Shown piece after piece: positions 1-10,400 of a DNA stretch of 64,000 nt. The stretch comes from Ophiostoma sp. CBS 140.51 (taxonomy: Eukaryota > Ascomycota > Sordariomycetes > Ophiostomatales > Ophiostomataceae). The DNA is taken from positions 62,001-126,000 of the forward strand of contig JANSLP010000017.1 in the NCBI GenBank assembly GCA_029298735.1, given 5' to 3'. A program made the translations under genes and the position numbers. The notes below the pieces were generated by a model. That model had not been told where the DNA came from. It saw only the letters and a program-made list of their open reading frames with translations, and did not search any database. Every line of letters begins with the position of its first letter. Positions within the stretch are counted from its first letter, which is position 1.

Positions 1-304
1 GTCGCTTCGAACCATTGAACCAGAGAGGGTTCGGTCAGATTGCTGGCCAGCCAGGTGGCTTCTGACAAAGGACGATTTGCTGGTTTCACTAAATAGTGCG
101 TGCTGTGGCCCTTGGAAAGTCTGAACAGTACATCACCGCCCACGGACCCACTGTCGTCAAAGGCGAGGGACTTGTTGGTCTTAAAACTGGTGTCCCTCAG
201 AAGAAGTGACTCCAGATGAAAGCCTTTCGCGTTGAACCTTTTTTGGAGGCTGCGGCATGAGGTGCAGCCTCGCTGACCAAAAGGTAGTTGTTGGTGGCGG
301 ACAT
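1..304 (-). other. Chromodomain-like open fragment at left edge
   Basis: Read on the minus strand, one frame stays open from about 290 to the left edge and contains YLVKPANRPLSEATW followed by SNL. This aligns without gaps to the chromodomain pattern YLVKWKGxPxSEATW...NL, but the WKGY part is replaced. A different frame has an ATG in good context at 304 (CCAAAATGTCC) and runs 35 codons to a TGA at 197-199. The start and the chromodomain-like part are therefore out of frame. Either a short intron joins them, or this is a decayed element such as the integrase tail of a Ty3/gypsy retrotransposon. The remainder lies outside the window, so gene or relic cannot be decided here. Confidence 0.25.
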
Positions 305-1509
305 TTTGGCAGGTGTTGGTGGCAGCCGAGAAAGTATTTTGGGCTTGGAGAAGTGCAGAAACTAAGAAAGAGAGGGAATGAAAAAGAAAGAGAAGACTTT
401 GGAAAACTTGAAAAGGCGCTCTGATGGGTTTTTATATGCCTCTCATCTCCACCATCTTCTGCAACCAGCTCACAGCTGTCTGTGTGCGACAGACGTTGGT
501 GCAGCCCGAGCTTCCCAGAATATGTCGGATAAGAGGTCCGTCTCACAGTCGCGTGACTTCCTTTTTGACAGTTTCGAGCCAACAGCGCATGGTCCAGCAA
601 ACACGATCCCCGGCAACACGGCGGAACGAGAAAACCATCTATTCTCTGTTTCGCGCCTTTTCTGTTTTCTGTTCTGTTTTCAGTCTGTTTTCTGTTTTCT
701 GTCTATTTACCGTATTCCGTTTTTTGTTCTGCTTTCTGTTTTTTGTTTTCTGGTCGGCGGCTACTTCGGCGAACGAATATCAAGTACACGTGTCTTTAGC
801 GTATGCAGTTAACGGGGCCTTTTAACTATTTAAAAGCTGGCGCCCGGAGAGGCGAGAAAAGGACCCCCTCGACAGCGGTGCAGGTTGGCGGTTAATACAA
901 AAGCGCTAGAACCAAGGCCGCGGTATCGCCGCTTAAGACGGGCATAGGACAGCATGCAAAGGCGTAAGACTTTTTTTTTCTTCTTCCCTCATAACACCCT
1001 CTCGGACCATTCTTCAAAGAATAGCTAGCTCAACCATCATACAGAAGAAAGGGGGATGTACAAAAGAGGAAGGCTACACTGCGCAGCACAGCCAGGTACC
1101 TGAAGCCCGGGCTGTCAGGTACTTGCAACCACGGCGGCCACCGCACGCGACGATGCATTATGGGCGAATCAGGAACCGGCCTCCGCGGCAGCGGCACGCA
1201 AATTACAGGGGTACTTTCAGTGAAGTCCACCGACACCAAATGGAGCTCCTCACTTTAGGAAGGCGGTGAAGAGCGGCGAATTGGCTCGTGTGGGCCAAGG
1301 CGGGCAGTCGCAAGCAAGGTCGTCCAGCGCCACTCACTCCATACAGGCGTCCATTCTGTACGCAATCACAGAGCTTAGCGACGCAATCAACGACGAACAC
1401 GAACAAGACAAACGACGCGAACATCACGACACCACCCCGTGCCAACTCAACACTCAAGGAACAACTGCACTCTTCCTTTTACGTTCACACACCCCTACAC
1501 ACACTCACA
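305..1509. other. Intergenic, 5' of SEM1
   Basis: No supported gene. It contains a low-complexity TCTGTTTTCTG-type run at about 655-745 and a T-tract near 970-983. The last 150 bases are CA/CT-rich and serve as the SEM1 leader. Confidence 0.6.
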
Positions 1510-1901
1510 ATGGCTTCAAGTACGAGCAAGCCCGACGACAAGCCGGCAGCGGCGGCGGCCACCTCTACACCCGCCGACAAGCCCGAGGCCAAGGCGACGA
1601 CGCTCGGCGAGGACGACGAGTTTGAGGATTTTCCTGTCGATGGTATGCGTAGCAAAGAGGATACACCGTGAGACGAGTTGACGTTCATTCACTAACACTC
1701 GCAGACTGGGCGCCGGAAGAGACGGAAGCGGCCGGCGACGGCGCGACCAAACACCTGTGGGAGGAGTCGTGGGACGACGACGACACGAGCGACGACTTTT
1801 CTGCGCAGTTGAAGTAAGTTACCGTCTACTCTATTTGATTGGCAAGTACTAACCCTACCAGGGAGGAGATCAAAAAGGTCGAGGCGGTCAAGAGACGGTA
1901 G
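1510..1901 (+). CDS. SEM1: 26S proteasome subunit SEM1/DSS1
   Basis: Three exons: 1510-1642, 1705-1813 and 1862-1901, encoding 93 residues. SEM1/DSS1 is a very small acidic, mostly disordered subunit of the 19S proteasome lid that also works in TREX-2 mRNA export and recombination complexes. The family signature is plain: an EDDEFEDFPVD acidic segment, then DWAP, then an acidic-aromatic block around HLWEESWDDDD and SDDFSAQLKEE, ending in a basic KKVEAVKRR helix. Both introns (62 and 48 nt) have good donors (GTATGC, GTAAGT) and CTAAC branch points. The start follows a CACTCACAATGG context, and the length matches the family at about 90 residues. The N-terminal 35 residues are Ala/Lys/Pro-rich filler. 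The gene converges on PGK1. Confidence 0.93.
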
Positions 1902-2400
1902 AGCGGTTGGCGATGACGAGGAAGACCGACCGACGACAGACGACGACCGACTACGACGACCGACAGACTACTTTCCTCAGATACCGATGCAACTGGCAGC
2001 ATTGTTACGAACACGTTACAACTATTGATACAGAAACTCCTCCGAGGAGTAGGCTACGATGGGATGCTCGGTTGGACGATGGTCTATGGATGACCTTTGA
2101 TACGACACTGCATCAACCTGCATAGAAGAGAAGACTGTCCGTCGACGTGGAGAGCGTCTACGTTGAGAATACAAACATACATTTCATCCATACATTACAT
2201 CCATCCGTGGCACATCAATAGCATATAATATTGCTCATTCAGCTGTGACTTTGTGTTCTTATTTGTGTATATTGTTATGACCTTATTATCCGTGTACAGT
2301 CTGTTCCATATAGACTCCCATGTTTGCTCATCTCTTTAACTCCCCACGCCTTGCTCACTTCGTTCGCATGGCGTTTCGTCGTTTTTCGAGATTTCGCCGC
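1902..2400. other. Convergent 3' intergenic SEM1/PGK1
   Basis: Shared 3' region. The only notable element is one copy of the dispersed motif TTGCTCACTTCGTTCGC at 2351-2367, just past the PGK1 stop. Confidence 0.6.
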
Positions 2401-3660
2401 CTACTTGGTGCTCAGAGCAACAACACCCGGCAGCTCCTTGCCCTCCAGCAGCTCCAGCGACGCACCACCACCCGTCGACACATGGCTCAGCTTGTCCTCG
2501 GCGCCGTACTTGGCCGCCACCGTCGCGGTATCGCCACCACCAATAATGACAATCTTGCCGTCTGCGCACGCCTTGACGGCCGCGTCCAGCGTCGCCTTGG
2601 TGCCCTTGGCAAACTTGTCAAACTCAAAGACACCGGCGGGGCCATTCCACAGAATCGTCTGGGACTCGTCAATGGCGTCGGCGAACAGCTTGGCCGACTG
2701 CGGGCCACAATCCAGGCCCATCCAGCCGTCGGGAATGCCGTCGGCGTCCGTGGCCGTGCCCGTGTTGGCATCGGCAGCAAACTTGTCGGCCGTGACGTAA
2801 TCAACAGGCAGGACAACCTTGACATTGTTCTTGGCGGCCTTGTCCATGAGCTCCTTGACCGTCTTGGCGCCGGCCTCGTCAAAAAGGGAGTTGCCGATGG
2901 GGACGTTGTCGAGCACCTTTTTGAAGGTAAAGGCCATGCCGCCGCAGACAATCAGAGTGTTGACCTTGTCCAGCAGGTTGTTGACGAGCTGAATCTTGTC
3001 CGAGACCTTGGCGCCGCCCAGAATGGCGAGGAAGGGCCGCTTGGGGTTCTCGAGTGCCTGGGCAAAGTAGTCGAGCTCCTTCTTCATGAGGAAACCGGCC
3101 GCCTTTTGCGGGAGGTTGACGCCGACCATGGACGAGTGGGCACGGTGGGCAGTGCCAAACGCATCGTTGACGTAAACGTCGCCCAGCTTGGTGAGGCCGG
3201 CACGGAACTCGTCGACCTTGGCCTTGTCGGCCTTGACCTTGTTGCCGTCGGCGTCGACACCCTTGCCCTCCTCTTCAATGTGGAAGCGCAGGTTTTCGAG
3301 GAGAATGACGGCACCGTCCTCGGCGTCGGCAACAATCTTTTCGACCTCGGGGCCGACCGAGTCAGGGGCCATCGTCACTTTTTTGTTGCCACCCAAGAGC
3401 TTCTCGAGCTCGGGGATGACGGGCGCCAGGCTAAACTTGGGGTTGGGACGGCCATCGGGGCGGCCCAAATGGGACATCAGGATGACGGTTTTGGCACCAT
3501 TGTCCAGGGCATACTTGATGGTGGGCACGGCGCCGGCGATGCGCTGCGGGTTGGTGACGTTCTTGTCGGCGTCGAGGGGCACGTTGAAGTCGACGCGGAT
3601 GAGGACGCGCTTGCCCTTGAGGTCGACGTCCTCGATGGAGAGCTTGTTGGAGAGGGACAT
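2401..3660 (-). CDS. PGK1: Phosphoglycerate kinase
   Basis: Intronless, 419 residues, the usual fungal PGK length of about 417. It converts 1,3-bisphosphoglycerate and ADP to 3-phosphoglycerate and ATP in glycolysis and gluconeogenesis. Family marks are visible in order: KRVLIRVDFNVPLD near the N-terminus, SHLGRPDGRPN substrate-binding segment, LENLRFHIEEEGKG, VNDAFGTAHRAHSS, AILGGAKVSDKI, the nucleotide-binding WNGPAGVFE, and C-terminal IIGGGDTATVAAK and STGGGASLELLEGK. The start at 3660 is chosen from the conserved MSLSNKLSIEDVDLKGKRV start and its ATCATGT context (A at -3). The same frame is open upstream to another ATG at 3774, which could add 38 residues (see findings). Strong codon bias creates a long antisense open frame. 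Confidence 0.97.
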   Translation of the reverse strand: MSLSNKLSIEDVDLKGKRVLIRVDFNVPLDADKNVTNPQRIAGAVPTIKYALDNGAKTVILMSHLGRPDGRPNPKFSLAPVIPELEKLLGGNKKVTMAPDSVGPEVEKIVADAEDGAVILLENLRFHIEEEGKGVDADGNKVKADKAKVDEFRAGLTKLGDVYVNDAFGTAHRAHSSMVGVNLPQKAAGFLMKKELDYFAQALENPKRPFLAILGGAKVSDKIQLVNNLLDKVNTLIVCGGMAFTFKKVLDNVPIGNSLFDEAGAKTVKELMDKAAKNNVKVVLPVDYVTADKFAADANTGTATDADGIPDGWMGLDCGPQSAKLFADAIDESQTILWNGPAGVFEFDKFAKGTKATLDAAVKACADGKIVIIGGGDTATVAAKYGAEDKLSHVSTGGGASLELLEGKELPGVVALSTK

Positions 3661-4914
3661 GATGAAGGATGCGTAGCAGGCAGGTTGTTGTGCAAAACTG
3701 TGTTGATGTTTGTAGACGGCGATGGAAGAAGTGAAGATTCTTGGAGAGAAAAAGAAGCGGGCCAAGCTTGTCATGTACGATGGATTATGTATTACAAGGA
3801 ATTAGACTACACTACGTACACAGGGAGGACACAGGAAGGAAAGAGGCAAAGGCAACGGCAAGTCAACAGACGATTGCTCCTTCCCAAGCAATTCAGCAAC
3901 AAAAAACTGGAAAAAGACGCAGAGCTTCCACCACCTGGCGGGGTCAATTGGCCCAGAAGCTCTCGGAACGCGCTATCTCTTCATGGCGGGGTCGCTGAAC
4001 TGGCGTTTCTGGTGTCTTTGGTTGTCCAGTAACAGACCAGTAACAAAGAGGACCACACAAAGAAGGCACAAACGAATGTCAGCGACTATTCTCGCTGTAA
4101 TTGCTCTTTCCTTTTGCGTTCTTTGCGTGTTTTATCTGCGCCCTTTAATATGCGTTTATGAGGTGATGTCCACTTGAGTCTTTCCACAGTATCACCACCA
4201 CTCGAGACAATCTGATGAGCTTCATTTTGGAGTACGCTTGTACTTTACTTTCGTCAATTGATCTCACGAGCATACTGTTGCAGTCTCCCCACATGCACAG
4301 TAAAAAAGAAGGAGCAGGATCTACCCGTAGCCGGTAGTGTGTTTGGACTAAACGGCTGGTCGCGGTTTGTTTTCGGGAGAAGCAGGAGAAGAAGTCGCCA
4401 TTAACACTGAAAAAGGACTGCATTAACAACGAAAAGAGAACTCCATACCCCAAGAAATGACATAGATTCGTTAATTACCCCAAGAAAAGAGGAAACCCGA
4501 GCATGTGCTGTGGACTCAGTTGTAGCTCTTAGAGGGAGGCTCTGTTTTTCCCGTTCCCCTTGCCCGTATGTTCGTGTTCCGACCAAGTCTTTTCTTTCCC
4601 GACTTGTTTATGTATCCCGGCCCAGAATGTATTCCGACAATGTACAAGTACTCCAATAACGCCCGCCATAACCGATTGCTGCCGAAGTTATGAGGAAAGA
4701 AGAAGACGAAAACAAAATAAAGACAAGAAAAATAAAGAAACAATGTAAAACAGACCCATCCATGACCCAGACAAATGAAGGACAAAACAAATCAAAACAA
4801 AACAGCCAGCATGCAAATGCAGGAAAAAAGGCAGACGACAATATGAAGAAACAAAAGGTATAGTCAATCCCGTCAGAGGTACAGTATAGACCACCTATCG
4901 GTGGTTTCTGCTGC
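3661..4914. other. Intergenic, 5' of PGK1 and 3' of Mpv17-type gene
   Basis: Holds the PGK1 leader, with the in-frame upstream ATG at 3774, and presumably its promoter. Several short open frames on both strands match no family I recognise. No gene supported. Confidence 0.6.
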
Positions 4915-6040
4915 TCACTCCAACCGCACACCCGGCGCGTCCGGCACGTGCGCCTTGATCTGCTGCACATCCTCGGCCGCGTTGGTCAGCGACAGATATG
5001 CCGTCCAGGCAATACCGACGGTCGACACAAACGGCAGCTGGAATTGCACGGGCATCAACCTAAAGTTGACGAGCTGGACGGCGGGCCAGACCATAAAGTT
5101 TGCCTTGAGGGTGGGCACAAACATGTCCTTGAGTTTGGTCTGGACGGCCCGGCGGCCGCCGCCCTCGGTGACAGTCATGACGGTAAAGAACCAGGCGATA
5201 CCCAGGGGCGCAAACACTAACTGGTCCATGGCCACCCTCTTGAGCGTGGCACCGAGGGCGGACGTGTTTTTTGTTATCGGAAACGTTCTCGACAAGAACT
5301 GGAACCATTTGAACTGGATGGGCGCCATGCCGAAACCATAGGCCATGAAGCGGGTGAGGCGCTCAAAGTCGAATGGAGGGGGCAGCATTTTTGAGGCCGG
5401 GAGGTTGTTGTTGTTGTAGTTGGGAAGAACGTTGTCGGGTGTGCTGTGGCGCGACGACGAGGCTGACGCGATGCCTTGCCCCGTCGAGTTGGGCGTCCGT
5501 CCTGCCGCGAGTTCGTGGATTTCAATGGCCACGCTGTTGCTGTCCTTGTTCGCGTCGTCCCGATCACGATAGTTGTACCTCCCCAAAGCGATATCGTCGT
5601 CATCTTTGGCTTCGTAGCCTTTGCGGAGCTGCCGCTGCTTCATCGAGGTAATGGTCTGGGCGACGGTGTCGGCGATGCCGCCCAAGACGGCATTGGTGAC
5701 CATCATGGTCAGGACGGGTCGTTCTTCGTAGTAGGCATTGAAGCGGGCGGTCAATCGGGCGACAATGGCCATTTCGATGAGGAAGATGATGAAGTGGAGG
5801 AGGGGCTGCGATTGTTAGAGAGAGGTGTTAGAGAGAAGACAAGATGGAGGTGGAAGACAGCTGTCGAGGTGAGAAGAGTCTTATCGCGCTAGAGAGAGAT
5901 AGGAAGACAAAAAGGAACAGAAGGAAAGAACAGAAGGAAAGAACAGAAGAATGTTATCGAGAAGAACTCACAATCTGGCCGTAAATGTACTTGCTGTTGG
6001 CCGCCCGAGCGATGCGGCGAGAAAAGAGATCCCACGACAT
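4915..6040 (-). CDS. Mpv17/PMP22-family integral membrane protein
   Basis: Two exons, 5972-6040 and 4915-5805, giving 319 residues. The Mpv17/PMP22/Sym1 family comprises four-helix proteins of the mitochondrial inner or peroxisomal membrane that probably form small-solute channels. Supporting segments are RPVLTMMVTNAVLGGIAD then TVAQT (first helix and GD/Q motif region), RFMAYGFGMAPIQFKWFQFL, AMDQLVFAPLGIAWFF, and the C-terminal WPAVQLVNFRLMPVQFQLPF hallmark. The first exon (MSWDLFSRRIAR..., 23 residues) is inferred from a GTGAGT donor and a CTAAC...CGCAG acceptor that join in phase and add PLLHFIIFLIE ahead of the internal Met. An Asp/Asn/Ser-rich insert at about residues 86-167 separates helix 1 from the rest and makes the protein longer than typical Mpv17 (about 180-250). 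The exact organelle is not decidable from sequence. Confidence 0.88.
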
Positions 6041-7442
6041 TTTGTAGGTGTGAAGATGAGAAGGCGGAAGAAATGGATGACAGCTGTGAGGCGTTCCCCA
6101 GAAGAAAGAAACAGGGAACAGCAGCGACTGTGCCAGACAGTGTACTGTGAGACTGTGCAGGATAGAACAAAAAGGAAAGATCGATGGGTGCAGACGGTGG
6201 TGGCTACCACAAAAAGCGATAAGGGATGGCAAAAAGGGACAAGAATGGACAAGACAGGAAAGAAGGTCGGTGAGTAGCGCTGTCGATGACGACACGCAAG
6301 GCAGGAGCAATCAGCAATCGGCGGGAGGAGTGGGCGCCCCTATCGCAGGTTAGCGGCTGGTCTTTTTTGGGTCGGTCGTCGCACAGTCAGGGAAGGTGCG
6401 ATGAGGTGCGAACAAGTGCGCTATTGGCAGTCGAGGGCACGCGACACAGGGGTCTCGAGAAATGGATAGGGCTGGACGTGAGAGAAGTCGATAAAGTCGA
6501 GTCGATGTCGGTGATGGAAGAGTTGTTGATTGAATGTGTCAAGAATGAAGAGGAGAGGAATACGAGGTCGACGGATAAAACACATTTCCCTTGCCCGCCT
6601 TTCTTTGTGTGTCTCCTCCGCTCCTGCCTTCGTTTCGTACTTTCTCCCTTTGGTTCCTGCCCTGTGCAGTCCCCTCTCCTCTCTCCTCCACATTCTGCCG
6701 GCGCAGCCGTACAGTGCGTGCTGGGCAGTGCTGGGCAGAAGCCGACACTGGACACTGCGCCACACGTTGCGGCCGCTAAACCGTGTTAATAGACAACGGT
6801 CAGCTAACAGCCAACCAACACTCAACGGTCAACATCACAACGAACAGTGTATTCATATTCAGGAACAGTTTTATGGTAAATGCCTTTGATTTTCAAGCTC
6901 GAGAACTCTGATTCTATTTTTTTTTTTAAATTGAAAGTATTTCTCTCCGTCTCCTCCCACTCTCTTACAAGACACCCCAAATTTCCGTAGACCGTCTCAC
7001 CACGACCTGGACGAGGTGTCTTGACAGAAAAAGTAAGAAAGAAAACAAGAGAGAGAAATGAAAAACACAAGGGAGCCTCGCATCAGGCACATGAATAAAC
7101 AGTACGAAAAAAAACAGGAAAACGGTCGGAAAGAATGAGAAAGAAAATAAATGCAAAATCAAAGAATACAGTACACAAATCGTTCCCCCAAAGAAAGGCC
7201 GTTTTCCTCATGGCCCAGGGACTTGTCCTCCATTTCTCGGAGCTGGAAGTAAACAAGAACAAGACACTGACATCAAAAAGGGTTCAGCAAGTCCTCACCG
7301 ACCCGCTCTCCCTCCTTTTCTGTCTCCTCTCTCCGTCTTGACATCCAGCTCGAGGTCCCTTTTGAACTTTGCACACTCTCCACAAATCAACGTAGAACAC
7401 TGACTCAACTCAAACTCAACGATGCCGTATATGCCGTCGACT
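6041..7442. other. Intergenic between Mpv17-type gene and NST1
   Basis: 5' flank of the Mpv17-type gene and 3' flank of NST1. Open frames here are short and of skewed composition. An A/T homopolymer lies near 6918-6928. No gene seen. Confidence 0.55.
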
Positions 7443-10400
7443 CTAGCGCGGGCCGGTCGTCGTAGAAGTGGCAGCACCGATGGGGGCTGTGTGGTGGTTG
7501 TCGTTGTTGCCGACGCCGGCATGGAAACTGCCAATGCCGCCCAGACCGCCGAGCCCGCCACCAAAAGCGCCGCCAAAGGGACTGCCGATGCCGCCGAGGC
7601 CGCCACCTCCAATGCCGCTCAGACCACCACCAAACCCGCCAAAACCGTTGCCGGTAGGAAAGCTGCCGAAGCCAGCGTCGCCACTGCCTCCCGCGGCACT
7701 GCCGCTCCCAAAACGGTGGAGCAGCCCTTGCGCATCGGGCACCCAGCGGATACTGATGACGGCGCCGTCGGCCAGCGAATCACTCTCGGTGGGAGCTCTC
7801 TTGACTTCGAAATTGCCGCCGCCGTTCTTGCTGTTACCCTCGGTGTCGTAGAGCAAATCAAGTTCGCCGTCCTGGACAGGGCCCACCAGAAACGCGGTGG
7901 CAGCCGCGAGTGCAGCGACACGGGCCTTGACGCGGTCAATGGGTAGGAAGTCATCCTTCTCGGTGTCCTTCTCCTCGGCGTCCTCCTCCTCCTCACTGGC
8001 CAACTCTTTGCAGGCTCTGCAGAGCAGCTGCCGCAGAGTGACGGACCGGCCTTGCATGGATCTTCCCAAAGAACCGCCATGGTGGAGGGGCGCGCCAAAC
8101 GAGCCGCCAGGACCGCCCATGCCGATATTGCCCAGATTTCCGAGGTTCCCGAGGTTGCCCATGCTGCCCATGCTGCCGAGACTGCCCATACTGCCCAGAC
8201 TACCCAGACCGCCCTGGTTACCGCCAGCCAGCGGCAAAGGCATACCCCAACCGGGCGGGCCCACCATCCCGGGCGGAACACCGCCCATACCGGGAGGACC
8301 GACCATGCCAGGCGGAGCCACCATGCCAGGTGGAGCGCCACCGCCGCCACCAAAGGCGCCCTGCGGCGGCGGGAATGCACCACTGCCGCCCATAGCTAGG
8401 TGTTGCTGCTGCTGCTGGAGATGCTGCTGGTGCAAGTGTTGGAGATGCTGTTGAGGCGGGTGTTGCTGATGCGGTCCAGGCTGCGGAGGCGGTGCCCACA
8501 CGGACGAAGGCGACATGAAGGGCGATGTCAAGTCCACACCACCGACACCAACACCAGACGGCGGCGGAGGAACGGACGAGGGCACACCAAACGACGGGCG
8601 GGCGTGCAGAGGCAGGCTGTGGTGCTGCTGCTGCTGCTGTTGTTGTTGTCCTGCAGCAGCACCGCGCATCGATGCAAATCCGTCCATGCTAAAGTCGGAG
8701 TCATCCAGCAGGGCGCGGGAGCCAAGCAGATCCTCGTGACTCTCGGCCGCCTTGTCCCCACTATTGTCGGTCGCCGTCGATGGCGAGCCAATGGCACCTG
8801 CTGGACGTTGGCCGTGCACGGTGCTACCGGGTCGGCCAATGGGTGCAGGACGGCCGATGGGCAGAGAAGCGAGACCGCTACCAGGGGCACCAGCACCAGG
8901 TGGCGATCCAGGATCGAATCCACCGCCAGAGGCTTGACGTGAGTGCGAGTGGTTACCGCCGTCGGTTGGGAGTGATCCGATGGGCGTCACGACCGATCCG
9001 TCAGCTGCCAGACCGCCAAAGCCGGGAGGAGGCTGGCCCATATGGCCGAATCCACTTGCCGCACGAGCAGAGGACGACGCTGAGGACGACGACGAGAGCA
9101 TCGGCATCATCCCAGGAGGACCCGTGACGCTGCGGAATCCGCCGCCGATGCCGCCATATTGAAGATTTGGCTGGCTACCGAAGCCAGGCGGCAGAGTGAC
9201 AGGAGGATGACCACCGCCACTCAAACCAAAAGGCATCACAGTGGGCGAGCCAGGAGCACCTCCACTCAAACCGAATTGGTGCTGTTGAGAGACAGACACA
9301 GGCCGGGCCACGCCCGACAGAGGAGACGTCGGGAAGAAGGGTGCATTACCAGTTCCAGAGGGATTGAGACCAAAAATCCCGCCCAGCAGACCGGCATTGG
9401 ACGCTGCCGTCTTGTTGGCCGAGACAGCCGAACCAAAACTGGCGCTCGACTGCACGGGCGTCATTGGGTTGGGCGATGCCGTCTGGCTCTGGCTGCCGGG
9501 ACCGCCGGATCCAGACAAAGAGGCCGCACGAGAGCTTGAGCCGGCCACACTACTGCTAGTTGTCGTAGCCGTAGTGGCGACAGCACCGCCCTGCTGGGAC
9601 AGTTGACGAGGCCGCATGGGTGTCGGCGCTTTCTGCGGGAGAGTCACGGGCGTCACGACGGCAGGCTGTGGAGAGTGAGAGGGCTGTTGGGTCAAGGGAA
9701 GAGCAGGGATCGCAGGTGCAGGCGTGGGCACAGGGGCCCTGTCTTTGTCGACAGAGGCAGTATGCGAGGGGCGCTTTGGCATGGTGACGGGGGCGGCTGA
9801 AGACGCTGCTGGAGTGGGGACCGCCGGCACGGCAGGAACAGGAGCACGATTGGGCTGAGTGGGAGCCGCCTTCTGGGCCGCCCGCTCTTCCTGCTTCTGC
9901 TTCTCGCGCGCCTCGTTAATCTTGGCCCGCGCTTCCTTATCACGCTTGTCCTGCTCCTGCTTGCGTTTGCGCTCCTGGCTCTCGCGCTCTTTCTTTTCCT
10001 GCTCCTCCAAGGCGCGCAGCCGTGCTTCTTCCTTGAGTTTCTTGTCGCGCTCTTTGGCTTCGCGCGCCCGCCGTTCCTGGTCTTTCTGGTCATTGATGCG
10101 CCGCTGGCGCTCGGCTTCCTTGCGCAGTCGCTCTTCCTCGTCGGCTTTGCGTTGGGCGTCGCGCTTCTTGCGTTTCTCTTCGGCCTTGCGTCGCTGGTCT
10201 TCTTCGCGTTTCTGGTCTTCGGCGCGGCGGGCAGCCAGTTCGGCGGCGCGCTCGGCTTCTTTGCGGGCTTTCTCGTCGGCGGCGGCCTTCTTCTTCTGGG
10301 CGGCTTTATCTTTGCGCTTCTGGGCATCCTTGGCGCGTTTCTCTTCCTTCTTTTCCTTTTCGGCTTTCTCTTCTTCAATCTCGTCGAGCAGGCGCTTCTG

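Noticed and set aside
1..13. GGTTCGAA-like T-loop on the minus strand at the left edge
   Set aside because: The flanking bases do not form a T-arm stem, and no other tRNA arms are present. No tRNA, 5S rRNA or other structural RNA was identifiable by eye elsewhere.
2161..2400. Cryptic peroxisomal PGK isoform by stop readthrough or alternative splicing
   Set aside because: This is known for other fungi, so I translated past the TAG and tried each AG acceptor after the overlapping GTAGGC. The readthrough ends in IRS, and no splice choice gives an SKL-like end.
2320..4032. 570-codon plus-strand open frame opposite PGK1
   Set aside because: Antisense shadow: strong codon bias in PGK1 removes stops on the opposite strand, and the translation has no recognisable domain. 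The 587-codon frame opposite GAL1 (27492-29255) and the 595-codon frame opposite ILV2 (37317-39104) have the same cause.
8400..8700. Trinucleotide (CTG/CAG) repeats as a possible mobile or CRISPR-like array
   Set aside because: They encode poly-Gln and Gln/His runs of NST1. Similar repeats at 11340-11420 and 41740-41800 also encode Gln tracts. No spacer-repeat architecture.
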